A DNA stretch of 60,549 nucleotides, taken from positions 1-60,549 of the forward strand of contig NZ_SMLB01000033.1 in the NCBI RefSeq assembly GCF_004349105.1, given 5' to 3'. Made by a program: the position numbers and the translations under genes. This stretch comes from Jiangella aurantiaca (lineage in GTDB: Bacteria > Actinomycetota > Actinomycetes > Jiangellales > Jiangellaceae). Every line of letters starts with the position of its first letter. The first letter of the stretch is position 1. This document shows positions 26,654-34,224 of the stretch, piece by piece. Under the pieces are notes generated by a model. The model worked only from the letters and a program-made list of their open reading frames with translations. It searched no databases and was not told the DNA's origin.

Positions 26654-26720
26654 GTCCGGGGCAGGAGTGGATTGGAGCCAGTGAGTTGAGGTGCATGGCC
26701 CGACACGTAAGAGTGGAGCA

Positions 26721-27179
26721 ATGACCGTAGAACGCGGCGTCGAGGCCCTGCGTGACTCGGGGCTGGCCCATCGCATCGTCCGTCATCCGCCGGTGAACAG
26801 CCTCGAGGAGGCCGCCGCCGCGCGCGGGGTGGAGCCGGCCGCCGTCATCAAGACGATCGTCGTGCGGCGGGCCGACGACGACTACGTGTTCGTGCTGGTG
26901 CCCGGTGACCGCACGATCGCCTGGCCCAAGCTGCGCACCTTGCTCGGCGTCAACCGGCTGTCGATGCCCGACGCCGGGACGGCGCGCGACGTCACCGGGT
27001 ACGAGCGCGGCACGATCACGCCGTTCGGGTCGACTCGGGCGTGGCCGGTCATCGCGGACGAGCGCGTGCTCGGGCGGACGGTGTCGATCGGCGCCGGCGC
27101 GTTCGGGGTGTCGGCGACGGCCGACGGCGACGAACTGGTGAAGACGCTGGACGCGACGGTCGCCGACGTCACGGAATGA
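26721..27179 (+). CDS. YbaK/EbsC-family aminoacyl-tRNA deacylase
   Basis: The 152-residue protein matches the YbaK/ProX editing fold: VIKTIVVRRADDDYVFVLVPGD carries the conserved KT(L/I) substrate motif, and ERGTITPFGSTRAWPVIADERV carries the GxxSPFG-like loop. Such proteins hydrolyse mischarged tRNA, e.g. Cys-tRNA(Pro); the exact specificity is unknown. ATG 26721 follows gtggag closely. It converges on Sir2. Confidence 0.85.
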   Translation: MTVERGVEALRDSGLAHRIVRHPPVNSLEEAAAARGVEPAAVIKTIVVRRADDDYVFVLVPGDRTIAWPKLRTLLGVNRLSMPDAGTARDVTGYERGTITPFGSTRAWPVIADERVLGRTVSIGAGAFGVSATADGDELVKTLDATVADVTE

Positions 27180-27184
27180 CGGCT

Positions 27185-27202
27185 GGGCCGGGGCGACGGC
27201 CC
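27185..27202. terminator. Short hairpin between convergent genes
   Basis: gggccg / cggccc with a 6-nt loop lies between the YbaK and Sir2 stop codons. Confidence 0.35.
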
Positions 27203-27209
27203 GGCGGCG

Positions 27210-28073
27210 TCAGCGGGCGACGGCTGAGGCGGTCAACACCGAGGCCAGCACGGTGAGGACGGGCGAGCAACCGGCGTCGACCTTGACGGCGGCGAGATCG
27301 TCGCCGCGGGTGGTGCCGCGGTTGACGATGATTACCGGCCGGCCGCTCTTGTGCGCGTGCCGGACGAACCGCAGCCCCGACATGACGGTGAGCGACGACC
27401 CCGCGACCAGCAGCGCCGCTGCGGAGTCCACCAGCGCGTACGCCGCCTCGACCCGCGGCTTGGGCACGTTCTCGCCGAAGTAGACGATGTCAGGCTTGAG
27501 GACGCCACCGCACGCCTCGCAGTCGGCCACCCGGAAATGCGCCGTCGCCTCGATGACGGCGTCGGCGTCGGGCGCGATCTCAGCGTCGGCGACCTCGTCG
27601 GCGAAGTCCGGGTTCAGTGCTGTGAGCCGGGCGGCGACGTGGTCGCGCGCCACGACCCGGCGGCAGCCCAGGCAGATGACGCGGTCGTAGCGTCCGTGCA
27701 GGTCGATGACGGTCCGGCTGCCGGCGGCGTCGTGCAGGGTGTCGACGTTCTGGGTGATGACGCCGACTGCGGCGCCGCCGGCCTCCATGCGGCTGACGGC
27801 GAGGTGGCCGGGGTTGGGCCGGGTGCGGTGGACATGGCGCCAGCCGACGTGGTTACGGGCCCAGTAGTGGCGGCGGCGGTCCGGGTCGCCGACGAACTGC
27901 TGGTACGTCATCGGCGTGCGGGGCGGGGAGTCGGGGCCGCGGTAGTCGGGAATGCCGGAATCGGTCGAGATGCCGGCCCCGGTCAGCACGGCGACCGGAC
28001 GGCCGGACAGCACTGCGGCCGCCTCGCCGACGGCCGGCCAGGCCGGGTGGCCGGGGTCGATGCGGTCGAGCAC
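27210..28073 (-). CDS. Sir2-family NAD-dependent protein deacylase
   Basis: The 287-residue sirtuin has NAD-binding GAGISTDSGIPDYRG (about 32-46), TQNVDTLHDAAG, catalytic-His segment DLHGRY, and four Zn cysteines (CLGC and CEACGG). VAGSSLTVMSG and VNRGTT contact NAD in homologues. It should remove acyl groups from lysines, releasing nicotinamide. GTG 28073 lies 6 nt after TAGGCT, so it is probably leaderless. Confidence 0.92.
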   Translation of the reverse strand: MLDRIDPGHPAWPAVGEAAAVLSGRPVAVLTGAGISTDSGIPDYRGPDSPPRTPMTYQQFVGDPDRRRHYWARNHVGWRHVHRTRPNPGHLAVSRMEAGGAAVGVITQNVDTLHDAAGSRTVIDLHGRYDRVICLGCRRVVARDHVAARLTALNPDFADEVADAEIAPDADAVIEATAHFRVADCEACGGVLKPDIVYFGENVPKPRVEAAYALVDSAAALLVAGSSLTVMSGLRFVRHAHKSGRPVIIVNRGTTRGDDLAAVKVDAGCSPVLTVLASVLTASAVAR

Positions 28074-28079
28074 GCTTCG

Positions 28080-28085
28080 AGCCTA
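28080..28085 (-). promoter_or_regulatory. -10 box for leaderless Sir2 gene
   Basis: TAGGCT on the minus strand ends 6 nt before GTG 28073. It overlaps the TAG stop of the Nudix remnant. Confidence 0.45.
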
Positions 28086-28246
28086 TGTCGACGACGACGG
28101 CCGTGTGGTGGTGCGGGCGGTGGGTTCGAGGAACCCGGGCGTGCCGGTGACCTTGCGGTGAAAGTTGCGCGGATCGAGCTCGACCCCCAAACGGCCTCGT
28201 AGACGGCGCGCAGCTCGCCGACCGCCACGAACCGGCTGGTGCTGAG
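28083..28246 (-). pseudogene. Frameshifted C-terminal remnant of a Nudix hydrolase
   Basis: The minus strand reads FVAVGELRAVYEAVWG; after a shift of one base in a G-run it continues VELDPRNFHRKVTGTPGFLE and stops at 28083. This LRxVYExVWG...NFHRKV pattern is the C-terminal winged part of NrtR/ADP-ribose-type Nudix proteins. The Nudix box itself is absent upstream. Confidence 0.7.
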
Positions 28247-28310
28247 CTGGGGCCAGCAGCTGTCCGTGGGCGTGGCGGACGCGACGCTCCGCCTGGTGAC
28301 CGGATGAGCG

Positions 28311-28688
28311 TCAGCTGAGGTGGTGCGCCAGCACCTTGCGGTGGGTATCGCGGGCCTCGGCGTGCCGGGAGCGGCCGGCCTCCGTCGCGGTCACGAACAG
28401 GGCACGGCGGTCGTCCATGCACAGCGACCGGCCGACGAGGCCGGCCCGCTCGAGCCGCGCGACGGTGCGGGAGAACGCGCTCTGGCTGAGGTACATGCCC
28501 TCGGCGAGCTCGTGCATGCGGAGCTTGTCCTGGCCCGACTCGATGAGCCGGTCGAGCGCCTCGAACTCGCTCAGACCCAATCCGTGCTGGTCCTGCAGCT
28601 CGCGATCGAGGTCGCAGGCGACGTTGTTGTAGCAGGTCAGGAGGTCGCGCCACTTCGCGACGAGCTCCTGCTCCTCCGAGCCGCTCAT
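28311..28688 (-). CDS. MarR-family transcriptional regulator
   Basis: The 125-residue protein has a winged helix (LSEFEALDRLIESG; MHELAEGMYLSQSAFSRTVARLERAGLV; DDRRALFVTATEAG). It is divergent from the MFS exporter with a set of palindromes between them, so it most likely represses the exporter and itself. ATG 28688 lies 7 nt after TAGAGT (leaderless). Confidence 0.9.
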   Translation of the reverse strand: MSGSEEQELVAKWRDLLTCYNNVACDLDRELQDQHGLGLSEFEALDRLIESGQDKLRMHELAEGMYLSQSAFSRTVARLERAGLVGRSLCMDDRRALFVTATEAGRSRHAEARDTHRKVLAHHLS

Positions 28689-28695
28689 GGAGCGC

Positions 28696-28701
28696 ACTCT
28701 A
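28696..28701 (-). promoter_or_regulatory. -10 box for marR-type gene
   Basis: TAGAGT on the minus strand lies 7 nt before ATG 28688. Confidence 0.45.
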
Positions 28702-28726
28702 ACACCGCGCCGCAAACGATGCAAGG

Positions 28727-28760
28727 GCATTTAATGCTTGTGCATTTGATGCATATGCAT
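28727..28760. promoter_or_regulatory. Candidate MarR operator array
   Basis: gcatttaatgc (28727-28737) and gcatttgatgc (28742-28752) are near-identical 11-mers. The second overlaps the perfect 12-bp palindrome atgcatatgcat (28749-28760). The array abuts the exporter -10 at 28762, so a bound dimer would block transcription. Confidence 0.65.
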
Positions 28761-28761
28761 G

Positions 28762-28767
28762 TAACGT
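28762..28767 (+). promoter_or_regulatory. -10 box for leaderless MFS gene
   Basis: TAACGT ends 7 nt before GTG 28775. Confidence 0.5.
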
Positions 28768-28774
28768 CTCGCCC

Positions 28775-30259
28775 GTGACTGCTACCGCCACACCGCCTGC
28801 TTCCTCCACCTCACACGACGACCAGCGCTGGACCCCGCGCCTGTGGGGCGTCCTCGCCGTGCTGTGCCTGGTGATGTTCCTCGACGGCCTCGACGTGTCG
28901 ATGGTCGGCGTCGCGCTGCCGTCGATCGGCACCGAACTGGGGCTGTCGACCACCTCGCTGCAGTGGATCGTCAACGGGTACGTGCTCGGCTACGGAGCGC
29001 TGCTGCTCCTCGGCGGGCGCACGGCCGACCTGCTCGGCCGTCGCCGGGTGTTCCTGATCGCTCTCGCCGTGTTCGCCGCCGCGTCGCTCGTCGGCGGTCT
29101 CGTCGACGACGGCACGCTGTTGATCGTCACGCGGTTCGTCAAGGGTGTCGCCGCCGCGTTCACCGCGCCCACGGCGCTGTCCATCCTCACCACCACGTTC
29201 CGCGAAGGACCGGCGCGCAACAAGGCGTTGTCGATCTTCGCCGTCTTCGGCGCAAGCGGGTACTCGTCCGGGCTCATCCTAGGTGGCCTGCTGACCAGCG
29301 CCGGTTGGCGATGGAACTTCCTCATGCCGGTGCCGCTCGCGATCCTGGCGCTGGTCGCCGGCATCGCGCTGATCCCGCGTGACCGTCCCGCCGACGCCGG
29401 CGGTCACGACCTGGCCGGGGCGGCGACGCTCACGGCCGGCATGCTGCTCGCCGTCTATTCCGTCGTCTCCGCGCCGGAGCGGGGCTGGGCCGACCCCGTC
29501 ACCATCCTGCTGTTCGTGCTGGCGATCGCGCTGCTGGCGGCGTTCGTCGTGATCGAGCAGCGGATCGCGCACCCGCTGGTCCGGCTCGCGATCCTGCGGA
29601 TCGGCACGATCGTCCGGGCCAACCTCGCGATCATCGTGCTGTTCGGGTCGTACCTGAGCTTCCAGTTCATGCTGACGATCTACTTCCAGGCCGCGCTGGG
29701 CTGGTCGCCGCTCCGGATGGCGTTCGCCCTGCTCCCGGCCGGGTTGATCGTGGCGTTCGTCTCGCCGTACATGAGCCGGGTGATCAACCGGTACGGCACG
29801 CAGCGGCCGATCATCGCCGCGCTGGTGTCGCTGAGCGTCTCGTACGTGTGGTTCCTCGCGTTCGGCGGGGATCCGACGCCGAACTACGCGGCGGACATCC
29901 TGCCCAGCGTGCTGCTGATCGGGGTCGGGTTCACGCTGGCCTTCTCGTCGATCATGTCGCAGGCCACGGCCGGGGTCGAGGACTCCGAGCAGGGGCTGGC
30001 GGCCGGCCTGGTCCAGACGTCCGGGCAGATCGGCGGCGCCGTGGTGCTCGCGGTGACGACGGCGCTCGTGACGGCGGGATCGCACTCGGCCGACGGCGCC
30101 GCGGTGGCGACGTTCGAGCAGTACCGGCCCGGCCTGATCCTGGTGACGGGGGTCGCTCTCGCCGGTCTGGCCGTGATGCTCCTCGGAGCCGGCCGGCGTC
30201 GCCGTGACCCGGAGCCCGAGCCCGTCGAGGACGACGTGCTCGAGCCGGCCGTGCCCTGA
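28775..30259 (+). CDS. MFS drug:H+ antiporter, DHA2 (14-helix) family
   Basis: The 494-residue exporter resembles EmrB/QacA/LfrA. It has about 14 hydrophobic helices, the early LDGLDVSMVGVALPSIGTELG motif, WIVNGYVLGYGALLLLGGR with the conserved loop 2-3 sequence GGRTADLLGRRRVF, and motif C-like GASGYSSGLILGG. It probably expels a lipophilic drug or metabolite using the proton gradient. Control by the divergent MarR protein is inferred from the operator array. Confidence 0.9.
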   Translation: MTATATPPASSTSHDDQRWTPRLWGVLAVLCLVMFLDGLDVSMVGVALPSIGTELGLSTTSLQWIVNGYVLGYGALLLLGGRTADLLGRRRVFLIALAVFAAASLVGGLVDDGTLLIVTRFVKGVAAAFTAPTALSILTTTFREGPARNKALSIFAVFGASGYSSGLILGGLLTSAGWRWNFLMPVPLAILALVAGIALIPRDRPADAGGHDLAGAATLTAGMLLAVYSVVSAPERGWADPVTILLFVLAIALLAAFVVIEQRIAHPLVRLAILRIGTIVRANLAIIVLFGSYLSFQFMLTIYFQAALGWSPLRMAFALLPAGLIVAFVSPYMSRVINRYGTQRPIIAALVSLSVSYVWFLAFGGDPTPNYAADILPSVLLIGVGFTLAFSSIMSQATAGVEDSEQGLAAGLVQTSGQIGGAVVLAVTTALVTAGSHSADGAAVATFEQYRPGLILVTGVALAGLAVMLLGAGRRRRDPEPEPVEDDVLEPAVP

Positions 30260-30260
30260 C

Positions 30261-30273
30261 GGGCGGAGCGCCC
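30261..30273. terminator. Short hairpin after MFS gene
   Basis: gggcg-gag-cgccc immediately follows the MFS stop codon. It is a weak candidate. Confidence 0.3.
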
Positions 30274-30354
30274 TCCCCGAACGCAGCGATGGGCGAAGAG
30301 GTCGACGAGCCTAGGTTTTTGGCCGTCGCTGCGTTCATGGGAGGGTGCGCGCCG

Positions 30355-31218
30355 TCAGCGGACGCGGGAGAGATTCGGGGTGCGCTGCGCCGGGATGGCC
30401 GCGCCGCCCGCGGGGCCGGCATCGCCGTCGGCGGCGTCGTGGGCGTCCTGGATGGCCGCCTGCACGGCGCGCTGCCGCTTGATCCGCTCGATCAGCACCG
30501 CGACCCCGAGTCCGGCCACGACCACGGCACCGCCGACGATCGCGTCGACGACGTAGTGGTTGCCGGTGAGGACGATGGTGGCGAACATCAGCAGCGGCAT
30601 CGTCGCGCCGATGATCCGGACCACCAGGACGCGCGACAGCGCCACCCAGGCGATCCCCAGCAGCAGGATCCAGCCGAAGTGCAGGCTGGGCATCGCGGCG
30701 TACTCGTTGACGAACGTGGGCGAGTTCATCTCGCGGTAGGTCGGCGCCTCGAGGGAGATCGTGTCGACGAACCCGTGCCAGGCCAGGAACCGCGGTGGCG
30801 CGAGCGGGTAGAACGCGAAGATGACCAGGCTGAACGCGCCGGACGCGAGCAGCGCATTCCGGTAGAACGGGTACGCCACCGGCCGCCGGGCGATCAGCCA
30901 GACGAGCGTGAGCACGAACACCGGCCAGTAGCCGTAGATGTAGAAGCCGTTGGCGGCGTCGATCGCCCAGTCGTGGTCGAGGATCAGGCCCTGCAGCTCG
31001 GTCTCGACATGGATCCCGAGCGACTTCTCGAACGAGATGACGTCTTCGGCGTTCCGGAACGCGGCGTCGACGCGGTCACTGGTGAGGCCGCGGACCAGCG
31101 TGTAGAGGAGGGCGGCCGAGAGGAGGAACGCGATCTCTTTCGCGGCCGTGGCGAGTTGTGAGTGGATGCGGACGCGGCGCAGCGTGGGTGGGCGCCGGGA
31201 CAAGGTATCCGAGGCCAT
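30355..31218 (-). CDS. PAP2-superfamily membrane phosphatase/transferase
   Basis: The 287-residue integral membrane protein has about six helices and PAP2 catalytic motifs: PSLHFGWILL (central His) and TGNHYVVDAIVG (second His and Asp). It resembles Aur1/inositol-phosphotransferase-like members (YxxxxPxFxxxxxxRP loop). The substrate could be a phosphatidyl or prenyl phosphate lipid. It is divergent from a TetR gene with palindromes between, so probably under TetR control. Confidence 0.85.
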   Translation of the reverse strand: MASDTLSRRPPTLRRVRIHSQLATAAKEIAFLLSAALLYTLVRGLTSDRVDAAFRNAEDVISFEKSLGIHVETELQGLILDHDWAIDAANGFYIYGYWPVFVLTLVWLIARRPVAYPFYRNALLASGAFSLVIFAFYPLAPPRFLAWHGFVDTISLEAPTYREMNSPTFVNEYAAMPSLHFGWILLLGIAWVALSRVLVVRIIGATMPLLMFATIVLTGNHYVVDAIVGGAVVVAGLGVAVLIERIKRQRAVQAAIQDAHDAADGDAGPAGGAAIPAQRTPNLSRVR

Positions 31219-31275
31219 CGGTCCTCCATGCTGGCGACGTGCGAGGAGCGCCAGCGCCCCCTTGAAGTTGCCTCT

Positions 31276-31293
31276 ACTTGTCGGCCGACAAGT
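31276..31293. promoter_or_regulatory. Perfect 18-bp palindrome, TetR operator 1
   Basis: acttgtcggccgacaagt is a perfect palindrome, 58 bp upstream of the PAP2 gene. Confidence 0.7.
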
Positions 31294-31318
31294 GCTGTGA
31301 GTCTCACGCTACGGCCGC

Positions 31319-31336
31319 ACTTGTCGGCCGGCAAGT
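31319..31336. promoter_or_regulatory. Near-perfect palindrome, TetR operator 2
   Basis: acttgtcggccggcaagt differs from operator 1 at one base and lies 43 bp (about four helical turns) from it, just before the TetR promoter region. Confidence 0.7.
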
Positions 31337-31391
31337 AGTTAACGTATTGTGTGGCCGCCCTCACTTCCCGATCAGCGAGGCGGCGACGGAG

Positions 31392-31979
31392 ATGAACGAC
31401 GAGGGGCGTCCCGGCACGGATACGGCCGGAAACATTCGTGAGGTCGCGCTCGACCTGTTCTCTCGGCAGGGCTACGAGCGTTCGACGCTGCGCGAGATCG
31501 CCGACGCACTCGGTATCACCAAGGCGGCGGTGTATTACCACTATCGGACGAAGGTGGAGATTCTCGACGACCTGTTGCGGCCGATGATCGACGGCGAGGA
31601 CTGGATCATCGCCGACGCCGAGTCCGACACCGCGGCGATCGGCAGCCCGGCCTGGCGGCTGACGCTCGTCGAGCGCTACATCGACCTTCTGCTGACGCAT
31701 CGGCGAGTCGCGACCTACGCGATGAACGACCTCGCCGGCGTCGCGAACTCGACGCTGCTCGACCGCATGCGGGCCAACGACGCGCGGCTGGCGGCGCTGC
31801 TGGCCAACGGCGATCTGTCGGTGGAGCAGCGGGTGCGCACGTCGGCCGCGCTCGGCGTGATCGTCGCGATTCTGGCGTTGCCCGATGTCTCGAACGCGGA
31901 GCTGCGGCCGCAACTGCTGCGGGTGGTGCGCGACGTGCTGGGACTGACCGAGCAGGCGCGGGACGCCGCCTCGGCCTGA
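31392..31979 (+). CDS. TetR/AcrR-family transcriptional regulator
   Basis: The 195-residue protein has HTH REVALDLFSRQGYERSTLREIADALGITKAAVYYHYRTK (residues about 16-54) and a helical C-terminal ligand domain. ATG 31392 has only an adjacent ggag, so the start is moderately sure. Two matching palindromes upstream point to autorepression and joint control of the divergent PAP2 gene. Confidence 0.88.
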   Translation: MNDEGRPGTDTAGNIREVALDLFSRQGYERSTLREIADALGITKAAVYYHYRTKVEILDDLLRPMIDGEDWIIADAESDTAAIGSPAWRLTLVERYIDLLLTHRRVATYAMNDLAGVANSTLLDRMRANDARLAALLANGDLSVEQRVRTSAALGVIVAILALPDVSNAELRPQLLRVVRDVLGLTEQARDAASA

Positions 31980-32099
31980 CGCGACGACACGTCGCCGGAC
32001 GCCACCGAGCGGCACCACCCCGGGGGGCGAGAATGGTGCCGCTCTTGATACGAGGCTATGTCCGGCCACCGTCGAACGCGAAGGGAACGAGGAGAAAAC

Positions 32100-33134
32100 T
32101 TGGCCAGCTCCGTGACACGTGGGGGAACGGGGAGTTGTGTGCTTGTCGTGACTCTTGCGGTCGCCTTGCCGCTCGCGGGCTGCTCGGGTTCCGGCCCTGA
32201 TTCGACGGAGACCGGCTCACCCTCCGCCGGGGCTACTCCCGAGGACAGCCGGGCGAACGCCTCTCTGCCGCCGAGTGGGCCGTCGCCTGATTGCGACGGC
32301 CCGTGCTACGGCGAGCCGGACACCGTCGGGACCCTGGCGGAGGAGACCGTCGTCGAGGTCAGTGGTATGGCTGCGAGCGTCCGCACACCGGGCCTCTACT
32401 ACGTCGTCAGCGACGAGCCCGGCACGTCGGAGGTGGCGGTGGTCCGCGAGGACGGCACACCGGTCGCCCGGCTCGAGCTGGCCGGGATGGACGCCGAGAA
32501 CGCCGAGGCGCTGGCCGTCGGCCCGTGCGACGACGACCCGGACGCGTCCTGCCTGTACGTCGGCGACATCGGCGACCACGTCGGCCGCGACCACGTCACG
32601 GTCTACCGGGCGCCGGAGCCGGACCTCGACGACCCGCCGGCATCGGTCGACGCCGACGCGCTGGAGTTCGGCTACGAGGACGGGCCGACCGACGCCGAGG
32701 CGTTGTTCGTCGACTCCGACGGCCGGCCCTTGGTCGTCAGCAAGGCGCCGTTCGACCGCGACACCGGCGAGACCGGCGGCACCCGGCTGTACCGCGGTCC
32801 GGCGGACGGCGGTGAGCTGGCGCTGCTGGCCGAGATCGAGCTGCCGGAGCCGGAGAACGGGTTCCTCGCGGGGCTGGTCGGCAACGTCGTCACCGACGCG
32901 TCCGCCTCTCTCGCGGCCGGGCGAGTCCTGCTGCGCACGTACGACGAGGTGCTGGAGTACCGCGCGCCGGAGCCGGGCGCCGACGTCGCGTCGTTCCCCG
33001 ACTGGCCGCTGCGCCGCGTCCCGGCCGGCGACGTGCTGCAGGCCGAGAGCGTCGCGTACACCGTCGACGGTTGCGGGTACCTCACGACCTCGGAACTGAC
33101 CGGCGCTATCGACGCGGTCCGCTGCACCGGCTGA
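32100..33134 (+). CDS. Lipoprotein with predicted beta-propeller fold
   Basis: The 344-residue lipoprotein has a lipobox LAGC after a hydrophobic signal, then a Ser/Pro-rich spacer. The body is rich in strand-turn patterns (GLYYVVSDEPGTSEVAVVREDG; DASCLYVGDIGDH; DAEALFVDSDGRPLVVSK), reminiscent of SdiA-regulated/YVTN-like propellers. The start chosen is TTG 32100, because aggag lies 5 nt upstream; ATG 32058 is an alternative. The function is unknown. Confidence 0.78.
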   Translation: MASSVTRGGTGSCVLVVTLAVALPLAGCSGSGPDSTETGSPSAGATPEDSRANASLPPSGPSPDCDGPCYGEPDTVGTLAEETVVEVSGMAASVRTPGLYYVVSDEPGTSEVAVVREDGTPVARLELAGMDAENAEALAVGPCDDDPDASCLYVGDIGDHVGRDHVTVYRAPEPDLDDPPASVDADALEFGYEDGPTDAEALFVDSDGRPLVVSKAPFDRDTGETGGTRLYRGPADGGELALLAEIELPEPENGFLAGLVGNVVTDASASLAAGRVLLRTYDEVLEYRAPEPGADVASFPDWPLRRVPAGDVLQAESVAYTVDGCGYLTTSELTGAIDAVRCTG

Positions 33135-33135
33135 C

Positions 33136-33970
33136 TCAGTCCTGGGGGCGCGGCCGGCGGGTCCCGAGGAGCAGGAGCGCGCCGAGCCCGATCAGCAGTG
33201 CGCCGGCCAGCATGGCAACGCCGCCGGATCCGGTGCCGGTGTCCGGCAGCGCCGGATCGGCGGACGGAGCCGGGGTCGCGGACGCCGGTGGCGACGGCGA
33301 CTCGGGCGGCGACAGCGTAGGCGCGTCTGATGGCGACGCGGTCGGATCCGGCGTGTCCGACCCCGTCGGCGTGGGCGACTCCGTGGGCGACGGCGACTCC
33401 GACGGACTCGGCGTGGGCGACTCCGTGGGCGTCGGGGAACCCGGGCTGGTCACCGTGATCCGGTGCGTGGCCGCATCGCTGCGTCCAGCGCCGCCGTCTC
33501 GCCGACGACCACCATGCCGAATGCGAGCGCCGTCGACGACACCTCGATCGCCGGCACGCCGGTGCCGGTGAGCGAGACGGTGTACGGCACACCCTCGACC
33601 TCAAGCCCCAGCTCGACGATGTCCGCGCCGACCTCAGCAGGTGTGTAGGTGTACCGGAACTCGCAGGTTCGTCCGGCGCCAGCTCCGACCCGTCGCACGT
33701 CGTCGATCCGAACGGGCCGCCGCCGTCCGCCAGGCCGCCGCTGACCACCGGCGCCAGCGACCTGTCGGCGATGTTCCGGATGGCCAGCACCTCGGTCCCG
33801 GTTTCGCCGACGACCACCGAGCCGAAGCCCATGGTCGTCGAGGTCAGGCCGACGTCGTCCGGACCGGCGAGGGCCGGCGGCGCCACCATCGCGACCGCGC
33901 CGATCCCGATGCACAGCGCCCCGACCGGCCGCGTCCACCGCGCCGTCCGCTTCGCGTCCACCGGGCCCAT
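33136..33970 (-). pseudogene. LPDTG surface protein broken by two frameshifts
   Basis: A good start (ATG 33970, ggagg 5 nt upstream) opens a signal peptide (ALCIGIGAVAMVAPPALA) and a choice-of-anchor/ASH-like domain (MGFGSVVVGETGTEVLAIRN). Near 33675 the frame is lost by one missing base; the next frame carries TCEFRYTYTPAEVGADIVEL and FGMVVVGETAAL. Near 33465 a second shift is needed to enter the Ser/Pro-Thr repeat tail, LPDTG and a membrane helix, ending at 33136. The pieces fit one protein, so it is either decayed or affected by sequence errors. Confidence 0.75.
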
Positions 33971-34224
33971 GACGTCCTCCACCCCACCGCGACGTCGCGG
34001 TCCCACCTTCGCGGCCCGGGCCGTCCGGGCGCGTCGCCAGCGACCGTAGCGACCCCGATGCGCGCCGATCATGAGACGACGCTGAGATGTTCTTTACGCA
34101 TTCCGGGCATTCGGTGCGGTCGAGTGTGGGGACGTTCCCACAACGTCGTAACGTTGGTTCCCGGCCCGCCCCGGACGCCGGCGGGCGCGCATCGCAGTCC
34201 ATCCGACGGAGGCTGGAATCCCGC

